Shown piece after piece: positions 23,272-33,482 of a stretch of DNA of 64,000 nt (position 1 is its first letter; every line of letters begins with the position of its first letter). Source of the stretch: Umbilicaria muhlenbergii. Taxonomy: Eukaryota; Ascomycota; Lecanoromycetes; Umbilicariales; Umbilicariaceae. The notes under the pieces were generated by a model. That model worked only from the letters and a program-made list of their open reading frames with translations, ran no database searches and was not told where the DNA came from. Made by a program: the position numbers and the translations under genes. The stretch is from NCBI GenBank assembly GCA_000611775.1, contig KK106983.1, positions 5,523,818 through 5,587,817 on the forward strand, written 5' to 3'.

Positions 23272-24435
23272 CTACATTCTGTTTATCTCAGCAGCCACGT
23301 TCTTGACCTCTTGTTGTTCCTCCTTTATCATTATGTTCACCTCAACCATACAAGTCCCGTTGTGCATCCCCCAGCCAGGACATCCCAAGATCTGCCGCTG
23401 CATGTGTTGGTACGCTTCGTCGTCTCCCAACACGAACTCGATATACCACTTGGACAGCCATGGGTACCTGACAGTGACAACTGCAATTCGGTCTGTGTTG
23501 GCAACCTCAAGAAACCAACTGTCAAGTACCGCCGTCTTTAGTGCGTTTGCTGTGGTAGTTTTTTGGAAGGGGATCCGTTTGGCATAAGAAATGGTCGAAA
23601 TTCCTACAAGCAGCGTCGTATTTGCCACCTGGTACTCATTTAGGATCGGTTGAAAGGCCTGGAGACTTGGATCAAGATTTCCACGGTAGCTTTCAACGCC
23701 GTCAAATACCTCGGCCGCCTCTGCGTACGCCTCGTCAACGCTAGCATGAGTGCGTAGCCCGCTTTCGATAAGAGCTGGACTCTGCTCACGCATACCATAA
23801 TGTTCGGCCGATAAAGCTGGGGATGCCCTAGCTGGGACGTTGATGGATCCTTCGTTTCTGGCCGCTGCATCGGGTGTGTTCGGTGAAGACTCGATATTCC
23901 CACTCGAAAAGCCGTGTGCTGGCTGAGGCGGACTCAGAGTAGTTGCTGGGTCATCAACGCTTGAATTAACACGCTGCGTGCTTGCAGCGGTACGCAACTG
24001 TCAGGGGTCTGGTTAGTAGGAATTTGGTACTGGACAGCAGCTCGTACGCACCCGTGCCCTCTTGTTTTCCGAACCCTCATAACCAGCTAGCCGATACAAT
24101 TGATTCAGGATTCTGTTGACACTCGTATAAGCTTCACATACAAATGATCATTCCTGCTGATGGGTATACACTTACTTCTCAGAGTCTTGTGGCCATTTCG
24201 GTGAATCGGGATCCAGCTCATTGTTTGCACTGGTCAGAAATCTCGCCGCCAAACCCGCAGCAGCGCCAGAGACCTCACTTATGAACCCAGGGGAAGTACG
24301 GGTCTGGTATTGTCGCTCGGGGTGGGCTGGGTCACGGTGCCATCTTCTGAATTCTCTTACAAGGTGTTCCCAGGTTGGGCTGGCTTTGTCGATCCCGAGA
24401 TGCTTGCGGATGTCGAGCAGTACTGACTTACCCAT
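23272..24435 (-). CDS. unrecognised fungal protein, 348 aa
   Basis: Three exons (24176-24435, 24052-24112, 23272-23997) give 348 aa; junctions are GTAAGT...ACAG and GTGCGT...ACAG and keep frame. I do not recognise the family. The first 85 residues are basic and helical (MGKSVLLDIRKHLGI...). A second block, ILNQLYRLAGYEGSENKRAR, spans exon 2. Residues ~108-195 are Pro/Ser/Ala-rich and look disordered. The last ~130 residues look globular, with hydrophobic strands (NTTLLVGISTISYAKRIPF, RIAVVTVRYPWLSKWYIEFVLGD) and a closing coiled tail. No signal peptide or membrane segment is seen. It lies divergent from a STAND-N/ankyrin gene, which hints at accessory function, but no role should be assigned. 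Confidence 0.55.
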
Positions 24436-25360
24436 GTTGACGGTCGCCTCGAGAGCTGGGAGGAAGAAGAGGAAGTATGACTTGGTGAAGGTAGAAAGGT
24501 GGCGTTGATTGGGTCAGTGGACAGGTTGGTGTGATGCAAGGTAAGAGAAGATGCGTGCGCCGAGAACAAGATAGCGCATCTCGGCGTGTTTACGCATTTG
24601 GACAGCTTCCATTCAGAGGCGTCACCAAATTCGAGTTTAATCCTTTTATAAAACAGCTTTTGCTTTTATTCAAAATTGGCGTGGCGCCACTCTGTCAGTC
24701 CATGTGAAAGAGCTGCGATAAAGGCGTCAGATGAGCCCCCCCCTCCCTATCAGGAGGCCAACCTCGATGTTCTGTTAATGATGAGGATTTGAAGAGGCGC
24801 ATGCGCAAATGCTGAGAATTGATATCATTGAGCTTCAGCACTACACTCTTGCTCTTGTCTTTACTGAGCAACGGTGTGCTGTTCATTTTTGTTTCGCTGT
24901 TGAGGATCCCCGAGGGTATTCTGTTGAAATCAAGTGTAAGAAAATGGAAGTCCTTTGAGCGCAGACTTCTTAGGCCAGCGGCTGCAGGGTTACAATCAGT
25001 GGGATGAGAGGTAAGGGTATGCCAGAGGCAGTGGCAAGTTTGGACATGTACTAGCTGAGATTCCAGCTCTTCTCTCACTGAAAGGCCGCCTCCGGTTCCC
25101 TTGAGTGTTTTCAAGTGCCCATGTCTGTAGCAAAGACCCTATTGGTTGCTCAATCGATTGGCTTACATCCATCGCTTACCTAGGTGGTAGGCAACGAGGC
25201 TGAGGAGCCTCAGCCCCAGTATAGATTCTCAGCCCCGTGTCCATCCAGAACTTGCAGTCATCTCTCTCAAGCTTACAAGTAATGCTGAGTGCTGTTCCGT
25301 TCAGTAAGCAAACTAAGGTCCTTCAGCGTCTACCTGCTTCCCTTACGGATTTCTCTCGCA
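24436..25360. other. divergent intergenic region with 18-bp palindrome
   Basis: A 925-base region between the unknown 348-aa gene and the ankyrin gene. It includes the perfect palindrome GGCTGAGGAGCCTCAGCC at 25198-25215, about 145 bp before the ankyrin start codon. A 420-bp open frame on the minus strand (24695-25114) begins at TTG and is not convincing. Confidence 0.45.
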
Positions 25361-27914
25361 ATGGCTGCTGTTGGAGTGGCCGCCAGCATTGTAACCTTAG
25401 CTCAAACAGCAAAGGACCTTTACGAGTTAATGAAGTCCGTCGAAGGCGCTCCAACGTATATTCTTGACGTTACCGAGGATGTGCGGGTACTTAAAAGTGT
25501 CACTGAGCAGATCGAGTACGACGAGCATGCTTCTCCAACGCAGCTGGCATCGGCCGTGGAGGTTTTGGCACTGTGCAAGCTTAAACTGCAGAAACTAGAA
25601 CTTCTCCTGGGAGACTTGGGGTTACATACCTCTAGCAAGAGGCGGCGAACATGGGGCTCTATCAAGGCCGTCTGGCGCAAAGAGAAAATCGAGGCTCTCC
25701 GCAAGTCTCTTGAGAGCGCTAAAACTACTCTGATAATGGCAAGAGGTGTCTTCGCCGAGTAAGGTTCTTACTCACCCGCGCATTATATGCTGTGAAGTAC
25801 TAAGGAAGGACAGGCAAGCCACCAAGCGAGAAGTGGCACTGCTCACTAAAGGCATGAACAACATTCGAACACATCAGGCCACGCGAAACAGCGTATCGAC
25901 AGTGGCGGAGCACATGGGACGAGTTCAGGAGAAACTCGCCTACCAGCAGGACAGCATCAACACAATCATAGCCTCCCAAAGAGATGTTGAACAGCATGTC
26001 ACCAAGGTTCATTTTGACATCAATCAGGCTGTTCAGAGGTTCTGTTCGACCTCTGATTCACTCGCCCAACCCTTCATACGCAATTCCTTGAAACACTCCG
26101 TTATTGAGATCGCACAAGAAGCAATACAGGATCCCGCAATGCGTAGGGAGTTAAGCAAGATCGTCTCAACTCCTCAAGAAACAGCCTCAGAATGTTTGAT
26201 GCCGACGAGCTCCAATGACAACAGTGAACGCCTCAATCGGCCGGCTAGCGCCACCGCCACAAACAACCTAGGATGCTACAACCCTTCTCGGGCACCGTTC
26301 CCTCGAAAGCGTTATGGAAAGAGATCTGTTTTGCAAAACTTTAAATGGTACAAAACGATCGTCGGCACTGTCTCCTATACCACTAAAATAGTTCATCGAC
26401 AATCTTATGAGGACGTATCCGAGAACTCGACCTGGCACGAGCTAGAAACAATCTTTACTATTATACCGGCCCCTTGGCTCATGCGTTTCGGCTTCGAGTT
26501 GGTCTCGACTAAGATGTTTGATGCACGGAGCCATAGCTTGCGAACATTCCGTACCGTCCCCAACGATGCTTTGATCTTTGATTTCTGCCATGACGGAAAT
26601 GTGGCTGGTATTCGAAGCCTCATTCAGAGAGGTCTAGCTTCGCCATTTGACAGAGATGAAGAGGGCCGGACACCCCTACATGTTAGTGCTACTATATCGA
26701 TGGTGTTGTGTTGATGACTAAACAAACGACAGTGGGCTACCTTACGAGGTAGATATGACGTGTGTGCTATGCTCATACACGCGGGTGCTCCCGTTGATGC
26801 CACGGAGTATAGGTTTGGAGTGTAAGTGGTGTCTTTCGCGATTAAAACAACCATCTGTGCTCTAACCATTTTGTGCAGGAGCCCGTTTTTGATGTTTAGC
26901 CGATATTACCCGGCAAAGTCAGAGATCGAGAGGATCACAATTACTAGGCTCTTCATAGAAGAGGGTAAAATAGATCTCACACTTACAGATCATTCCGGAC
27001 GCAATGCTTTCCACCGCGGAAATTGGCATCTTGAATGGCTCCTACGTAATGAGGGCCTTTTGTTTGATCCACTTCAGAAAGATCAGTTTGGGTGCACTGC
27101 ATTGATGTTTGCATGTTGGTTCCCAAGAGACCCGAAAGATCTAAAGATGTTAATTGAGGCTGGATCCGATGTAAACACTACGGATGTGTGTGGACAAGAT
27201 GCCATGGATTTTTGTCTGGAATCTGATAGAGACGATGCACAACAGACAGCAAAATTGAAGGTCCTCCTTCAAGCAGGAGCTAAGCACCACATGAGGGCAT
27301 ATTGGAGCCATACGCACACAAGTCGAGCATTACTAAAGCCGCAGAAATTTAGGTTTTGGCGGGACGCTTTACTGTCTTTGGACGATTTTGATCTCACCAA
27401 CTTTTTGAATGCAGAGTTGGAGAACGGGATGCCTCTGTGGAGGGAGGGTTGGACGATTCATTCTCTGTGCGGGATCTTTCTCGCTCCCCCGGAAGATTTG
27501 GAACGGCTAGATGGCATCAGTCGACTTGAGGAGAAGAATTTCTTAGATGAAGAGTTCAGGAGGGGATGGGGATTGGAAAACCTTGAGGGGAACGTAAATT
27601 TGGAAGGAGAGTTCAGGCGGCAATGTAGAACTCAAAGGGGTAATCTCTGGGTACAATGGGAACGCATAAATCCATGGGTACACTATCTCAACGACATCAA
27701 AGAACGTATGCGCTACGAATGCTACCTTCCACATCTCGGCATAGTACCAAAGCGAAAGGTCCCCCTTGTCTTTCCAAAGCCGCGACGCTACCTCACCCTC
27801 CGCAAAAGCTGGGATCAGTCTCTTCGTCGAATGCGCTGGAACGTGTACCAGTCCCTCCCAGAGTCTCTTCGAGAGTATCGCGTTTGCACACTGCCACCTG
27901 TCGTTGACTCATGA
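25361..27914 (+). CDS. STAND-type N-domain protein with ankyrin repeats
   Basis: Four exons (25361-25758, 25805-26681, 26733-26821, 26879-27914) encode 799 aa. The start MAAVGVAASIVTLAQTAKDLYEL is typical of the fungal N-terminal domain found on STAND/NLR-like proteins. A long helical, coiled-coil-like stretch follows to ~residue 275. Ankyrin repeats are split by introns: TPLHWATLRGRYDVCAMLIHAGAPVDA at ~425-455, then further units with GCTALMFACW and LLQAGAKHH. No P-loop or NACHT domain exists between the N-domain and ankyrins, so this is a truncated-type STAND relative or an adaptor. The C-terminal 200 residues are Trp- and Arg-rich and unrecognised. The first intron acceptor (CTAAG) is my choice among two. 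Confidence 0.7.
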
Positions 27915-29066
27915 GCGCCTCTATGTGGCACGTTCTGATGGTGCAGGCGAAGCCGGGAGCATACTACCTTCGAGAAGAATGCTTCGAGGGGTTGCCCTCG
28001 ATTTTTCGGTGGTGATTTCAACGCAAATAGGCTTGGCTTGCTCCATTCCAGAAACCGGAATAACACCGGCTCGTCACTCGCACGTATTGAGACTCAGCAA
28101 GGATGAAGATGCATTGCTCTTGCGCCCTGAAAGCAAATGAGCTTTCCGGCAGCGTAGGACGGCAGGAGATGGTGTCGGAGGTGGAACATGATGGAATGAG
28201 ATCGCAGGAGGAGGAGGGATAGTGCTGAATGTGAGAGTTGTTGGGTCGTCACCCAGTCCTTTCTGCGGGAAAGCTACGCCGAATGGCACTGTTGGCAAAG
28301 AAGCTGCTGTTGGGGCCGGAATGGATGTGCCGTTGGGCCTCGCGTTGGTCGAGGACTTGATACTGCTTATACGGGTGAAGCTGCGAAGGAGAAAGGAAAG
28401 AGGGAGCGGTAGGACGGGCTCTAGTCGGCAGCCGCGGGACCCGGAGGTTAGCATTACGTGAGGGTCAAATGAGCCCCAAGCGTCTCAAGTGGTCGTCGGG
28501 GACAACGGTGTGCACGAGATGTTAGGCCACACCGTTTCATATGAAATCGGTGTACAAAGGTGACGATATCTCTTTGGAGATATGTCCAAAAGGCACCATT
28601 TCAGGACGGATTTATGCATGCGAAGGCGTTACGGTCTGTAGAGCATATGAGTTGGCGTCAGGGAGTCGAGTTGCACTGGCTAGGGCGGAAAGACTGCTTA
28701 CTTGTTCATTCACAATGAATAGAAGCTTTAAACACAGCACAACGTCCCAGAACCGCACTCAGCTACAATATAAATGGGGCAAATCGAAACGATGCTGGGA
28801 GCAGGGCAACGCCCCTCCCTATCTACACATGCCTTTGATCCAAATTCTGGAAAGTCGTAACTTTAGTCACTAGTTGTGCTGGCTTTCATCCGGATTAGGC
28901 CAATGGTAACAAAAACATCCGAGGGCCTTGCTTTGTATAATATTACACGGCATGAACGCGTTAAATATGATACTCGAATCTCGCATGCTCAACAATTTCT
29001 ACGACTTTCAGCAATCAAACCTAGAGGCATCTGCAGAAATCCTCTCGAACACAGATCCTTGATTTG
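27915..29066. other. gene-poor spacer with two hairpins
   Basis: About 1.15 kb. Open frames at 28074-28454 (minus) and 28541-28873 (plus) start with ATG but show no similarity I know and have compositional bias. Two adjacent inverted repeats occur at 28530-28552 and 28566-28583. Confidence 0.45.
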
Positions 29067-29613
29067 ATGGCTACGACCACCACCGGGGCCAGCGGACGAA
29101 GACCTAGGCTGTTTCCTTCAACATTGCCAGCGGGCGACCTTGCCACGGGGGCCCTTTACGGAATGGTCGTTGGTCCCAGCAGATACTTCCTCCGCCGACT
29201 CGCTGCTCAGTTAAACCTGCGTCAGGAGCTTATGTTCTTCAGGCTCCTCCTGCAAAATAAAGCTGTTCTCCATTTCGCTGCGTACGGGTTTTTGATCGAG
29301 TCAGCCTTTGCCTTGATTCATCCACCATGGAATATCCGTCATATGGTCGCGAAGGAAGTGCAAAAAGCACCGCGAAAAGAACCCATCCCAGCAGGTGCTT
29401 TTTCCAGGCGTAGAAACCACAAATACGGGCAGTTGGGCACTTGGAGGAGTAATGGGAGCGACGGCCGTGGCAACAATTCTTCCACTGCGAGGCGCCAAAC
29501 TTGTGGTCGGTGCATGGCGGAATTATGTGGGCGCTGCCGCAATAGGTGCTCTCGCTGGAGATCAGATCCATTACTGGTATCAGGTTTCTCAGGACAAGAC
29601 CCTCGATCGGTAG
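29067..29613 (+). CDS. small conserved-looking membrane protein, frame change inside
   Basis: The ATG at 29067 opens a frame with hydrophobic, Gly-rich segments (GALYGMVVGPSRYFL, VLHFAAYGFLIESAFALIH). A second coding-like stretch in the next frame runs from about 29408 to a stop at 29613 (WALGGVMGATAVATILPLRG, YVGAAAIGALAGDQIHYWYQ). A 70-nt intron at 29338-29407 (weak donor GTCATA, good acceptor CTTTTTCCAG) would join them into 158 aa. A 37-nt intron (29358-29394) or an indel are alternatives. Two or three membrane helices are likely. I do not recognise the family, and the splice model is uncertain. Confidence 0.45.
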
Positions 29614-30386
29614 AACTGAGAGGTTATGTCGAATGCTGGGAAGGGCGTCGGGTACCCTTTGCCAGGGCGCGGACTTTTCATGTCCGTGTGCTACTGTTTT
29701 CAGACGTTTAGCGCTATCGTACTTGCTACCTCTCGGCTCCGGTCATGTTTTCGGATACCAGCTCTTGCTCTGCTTGCTTGACACTTCGGATGGCGCCAGT
29801 ACATATCCAGAATGGACGTTATATGCGTTTGGCGATGGAAGGCTATTTAAAGCCATGGTATGATCGGACGATGCCAACGGATAGCCAAGGGTTAGGGTTC
29901 CGGCGTGATGGTTGCGCTATGTTTGATCGCGCAAAAGAGGACCTGTCAACGGGCTGAGGATCGTGTTATGGAGAAACCGACTCGAGGAGAGAAACCCAGA
30001 AACTGGTGTGAATGAGCTTCGGGAGAGAAAATAGAGCGGCTCTGTAGTATGTCAGTCATGAAATTGCCCTAGCTATGCAGATAATGCGGGCACGTGATTG
30101 TGGTCTTTTCGACACGCCACAGTTTGCAGACACTTCACGTGCCCGCAGAGGTCAACATTCAATATAACTCCAGCCGTAGCCTTGGGAAGTCTTTGGTCAA
30201 AGTGTGTAGGAATTTCACTCGTCTGTACAAGCTAAAGCGAAGATCCAAGAACGCCGGGGAATGCCAATGCTAAACGCCAGCGAGTCTACCGGAAACTGCT
30301 ATGATCTTGTACTCGTACATGACCTTATGACCTTTGAGCCCTAAGACCTCTTTCCTGAACCGTGTGTGACCATAATTACCACGGGC
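29614..30386. other. convergent spacer with long-armed inverted repeat
   Basis: About 770 bases between convergent genes. It contains the inverted repeat at 30085-30147 centred on CACGTG boxes. No gene is supported. Confidence 0.5.
30085..30147. repeat. 13-bp perfect inverted repeat with CACGTG cores
   Basis: The arms TGCGGGCACGTGA (30085-30097) and TCACGTGCCCGCA (30135-30147) are perfect reverse complements separated by 37 bases. Each arm holds an E-box palindrome CACGTG. It could be a bHLH binding pair or an element remnant. Confidence 0.8.
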
Positions 30387-30909
30387 TTAACCCTGCCGTT
30401 GCTTGTGTTTAGGGTTCTTCGAGCAGATGATGTACACGTAGCCCTTCCTTCTCACGCTCTTGAGGCACCAAATCAGATCAGTTCACTCATCCATCTCAAA
30501 AATGTATCTGATGAGTTAGGAAGAAAAGCGAGTAAAAGAAATTCCCCGTGACTCGTCCAAGGCGAATCGAACACGGCGCTGAAGAACCGCAAATGCACCC
30601 CCAGTAGAAAAGAGAACACGGTCATACCTTGCAACCGTCACACAGCTTCTTCACACTACTCCTAACCTTCATCCCCCTCGATTGCTCCAAGGTTGTAGGC
30701 CTCAATGCATCCACCACCGGTCTCTTGCTCAATCCCCCAAATGCCCATCCAAGTCCCTGCCATATGGATGGTCGTGTGGCAGGTTGGGATGTGAAGTATG
30801 TGCTGTGTATTGATCGTATCGTTGCAGGTAGTAGGAAGCGGGAAGGTGATATACAAGAAGGTCTAGGTAGTGTGGACAGCGCCCTGAGGGCAGGTCGTGG
30901 TAATAGCAT
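30387..30909 (-). CDS. rtc6: mitochondrial ribosomal protein bL36m
   Basis: Two exons (30628-30909 and 30387-30458) encode 117 aa. This is the smallest large-subunit protein, a zinc-ribbon that stabilises 23S-type rRNA. The first ~75 residues are a long presequence rich in Arg, Ser, Pro and Leu. The mature protein reads [15 protein letters not shown] in exon 1 and [23 protein letters not shown] in exon 2, which supplies the zinc ligands Cys-Cys and Cys-His. The 169-nt intron is about three times the local norm and cuts directly between the two zinc half-sites, so an annotation ending at exon 1 would lose half the fold. Confidence 0.9.
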
Positions 30910-31706
30910 CGTGGTAATAGGAGTATAACCGCGGTTGGGCCACGCTCGGTTCTGGATTAAGGAGTCGCGGTGATCCTGACTATCCGTCTATGAGAGAAAA
31001 CTAAACGGATTTGGTGGGTGGAGTTATGGAGCTGCGAGGTTTCTGGTGCGGTGGTGGTGCTGATGCTGGAAGTCAGCTAAGAGGTTGAAGCTTTCGGCAG
31101 GCACCCGCACAAAGTCAGCCCTGTAGGGCGGAAGTAGAACGCTCCCACTCTCCAAGGTGCCTCAGGTCGTCTGTTCACAGAACAGAAAAACACTACGGAC
31201 GGTGTAGAGATAACTTTCCATCGGCAGATGGCGCTTTGGAAAATATTCCTTGACTACCCTACTATGTCGAAGTCCCTCGTCCTCTTCATAGGGTGTGCGA
31301 AAGTGCGCTAGCTTCATTCAGATATGCTTTCACGTGATTTTGCCATTTCCCGTAGTACGTCGTCGGAGATGCGTTTGAGCTCCCACCATGTCCACGGAGA
31401 TGCCACGGCATAGCTTGCTTCATAACTGGTCAGATCTTAGACGGAGCAGACGCATCAGGATCCTTCTTTACCGAAGGATATAAACTTAAGTTTATGCATA
31501 GCCTACATTGGGGGCCGCAGGCAGCTCAGAGGTTAATCCGTACAATGTGTGAAGACCAACTCATCCAACGCGCCTCAAAGATCAGACAGCACCAAGAACA
31601 ATGCAGGGGAGTTCTCAGAGCCCAATTGCTGTATTGATATGTCTTTAGACAATGGAACATATTGGACTAATCACACAAGCAATCTGAGCCGTAATGTACA
31701 CAACGC
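30910..31706. other. promoter region, bL36m / Rrn9-domain gene
   Basis: A 797-base divergent spacer. It includes the 16-bp perfect palindrome ATAAACTTAAGTTTAT at 31480-31495 and a TCACGTGA box near 31330. No gene is supported. Confidence 0.45.
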
Positions 31707-33482
31707 ATGGAAGAAGAAACTGTTTCATCATCTTCTGATGAGACCGAGTTGGGACTTGAACAGGTCGTACCCATTCCTGTTCCAAATGAGGTAACGAAGA
31801 GTGATGGAATGCACTCCAGCCCTGGATCAACTGCATCGCCGAGCCAGGGGTCGGGTTCAGAGTCAGAATATGATTCGCCATCACCTCCTCCACCACCACG
31901 GCCTAACAAATTCTACGGGCCTCCATCAACATGGCGTACCTGGACAGCCGCAGAGCGCGAATTGGCAGCGAGTCTCGATCAATTGAGAGCGAGGGATCTG
32001 GCGGTGCACCTGTACAATGCCCACGCGCTGAAGAGACGAGCACGAGCAATTGAAGATCAGTGGAAAACCGAAGATCCGGAAAGGGAAGGGAAGGGAAAGG
32101 CTTGGGTGCCACCCAAGGTGTGGACGGCCTGGCCGATGGGGCCGGATGAAGTGCCAAGGGAAGGTAGAACCAAGCTTTGGGAAGACGAAGTAGACCGGGG
32201 ATTTCGGAAAAGAAGAAGGAACATCGAACCAAGTGAAGCGCTAGGAGATGCGATCGTTGGTGAGGTTTTACGGAATGCAACGCACAGGTTCCAGTCGAGG
32301 CAATGGGAGGAGGAAGAATCATCCGGGTCATCGGGGAGATCAAGCAAGATGAAGAGTCGCAAAAAAGGTAACTTTGGAAACGAGCAGCCAATGAGGGCCG
32401 TTGTGGAGGACGACGGAAGCAGTGAGGATGAGAGCCATTCAGAAGCCGAGGCCAAGACAGAACTGGAGAGTGAAACCGAAAGTGAGTCACTGAATGAAGG
32501 GAAAACTCAGAGAGAAAAGGAGTGTGCAAGCGAGAGCGAAGGAGAGTTGGGAAGAGGAAGGCGCAGCATGACCACGCGAAGTCAGTCGAGGGATGCCAGA
32601 ATGAGCACGAAAATTCAATCCAAGAGCGAAAGGACGAGTAGAAGGGGTCTTTCCAAAACCGGAAAGAGCGAACCCACCGATTTTACTTCGAATGCGGAAG
32701 ATTTGGACACTATGAAACCGGTGCTGATGGCTGATGATGAGCGAGCACGCGAGATACTAGGACCCACGGTTCATCACATTCTTGCCAAACTGGATCATCT
32801 ACTCATGGGCCTCCACCAGGCTAGGCAGGCTTACCTCCCAGGAGTCTACGATTCCGCAAGCGAAACCCAGACTGATGCAGATGAACACTCTGGAGTGGGT
32901 TCAGGAAAGAAGAGGAGTAGATCAAGCTGTAGCAAGTCCAGGTCACGGGGGTCCAAAAAGAAACGCTCACGGGATGCGTCAATGCGATCTACAAGGAGGT
33001 CAAGAGACCGCAGTAAGAGCGTTGCTTCGTCGAACTCCGACTTTGAAGACGCCCAAACTTTAAGCTCTCCTCCCAGAGAACCATCTCGAAAGCCACGGCG
33101 TCGAAGATCTAGACCACCTGAATCACGCGCTCGTTTATTGCGTGAGAGCCAAGCACGCCTCGGGCTTCGTGACTGGAGCGATGTTCTTGGCATAGCTTCG
33201 ATGACCGGTTGGGACTCTACTGTTGTTGCCAGAGCAGCCGGGCGATGCGCTGCACTGTTTGAAGAAGGAATTACTTTCAGAACGTTAGAAGAGGGAATGC
33301 CAGGGGCGAAAGAGGTTTCGTTCCTTCCCAGTGGTCTTTTAAGGGAAGGAGATCCCGTAGGCAGGGAGAAGTCCCTTTCAGAGGAAGCCGAAAGCGAAGA
33401 CGAGATGCTGGGTGGTGTGCATGTTGATGGATTTCTGAAACCCATTCAGGCCAAGAAGAGTTGGAAAGTGCGAGGTGCTTGA
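31707..33482 (+). CDS. Rrn9-domain protein (RNA polymerase I factor-like)
   Basis: Single exon, 591 aa. Residues ~68-110, with FYGPPSTWRTWTAAER and the LAVHLYNAHALKRRAR helix, match the fungal RRN9 domain; in yeast Rrn9 belongs to the upstream activating factor that recruits Pol I to rDNA. The rest is low complexity: Ser/Glu-rich acidic runs at ~200-300, Arg/Ser/Lys-rich blocks at ~400-470, and a modestly ordered C-terminal part with GLRDWSDVLGIASMTGWDSTVVARAAGRCAALFEEG. That last block resembles the C-terminal fungal extension of this family. Nuclear location is inferred from basic clusters. Confidence 0.75.
   Translation: MEEETVSSSSDETELGLEQVVPIPVPNEVTKSDGMHSSPGSTASPSQGSGSESEYDSPSPPPPPRPNKFYGPPSTWRTWTAAERELAASLDQLRARDLAVHLYNAHALKRRARAIEDQWKTEDPEREGKGKAWVPPKVWTAWPMGPDEVPREGRTKLWEDEVDRGFRKRRRNIEPSEALGDAIVGEVLRNATHRFQSRQWEEEESSGSSGRSSKMKSRKKGNFGNEQPMRAVVEDDGSSEDESHSEAEAKTELESETESESLNEGKTQREKECASESEGELGRGRRSMTTRSQSRDARMSTKIQSKSERTSRRGLSKTGKSEPTDFTSNAEDLDTMKPVLMADDERAREILGPTVHHILAKLDHLLMGLHQARQAYLPGVYDSASETQTDADEHSGVGSGKKRSRSSCSKSRSRGSKKKRSRDASMRSTRRSRDRSKSVASSNSDFEDAQTLSSPPREPSRKPRRRRSRPPESRARLLRESQARLGLRDWSDVLGIASMTGWDSTVVARAAGRCAALFEEGITFRTLEEGMPGAKEVSFLPSGLLREGDPVGREKSLSEEAESEDEMLGGVHVDGFLKPIQAKKSWKVRGA

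Noticed and set aside
24695-25114. Minus-strand frame of 139 codons in the divergent spacer
   Set aside because: Starts at TTG, has no ATG near its beginning and no family match.
28074-28454. ATG frame of 126 codons on the minus strand
   Set aside because: Ser/Pro/Leu-rich, no similarity known, overlaps an equally open frame on the other strand.
30555-30600. tRNA-like T-loop sequence (GTTCGATTC) inside the bL36m intron
   Set aside because: The flanking bases do not form a T-stem, and no D-arm, anticodon arm or acceptor stem can be drawn.
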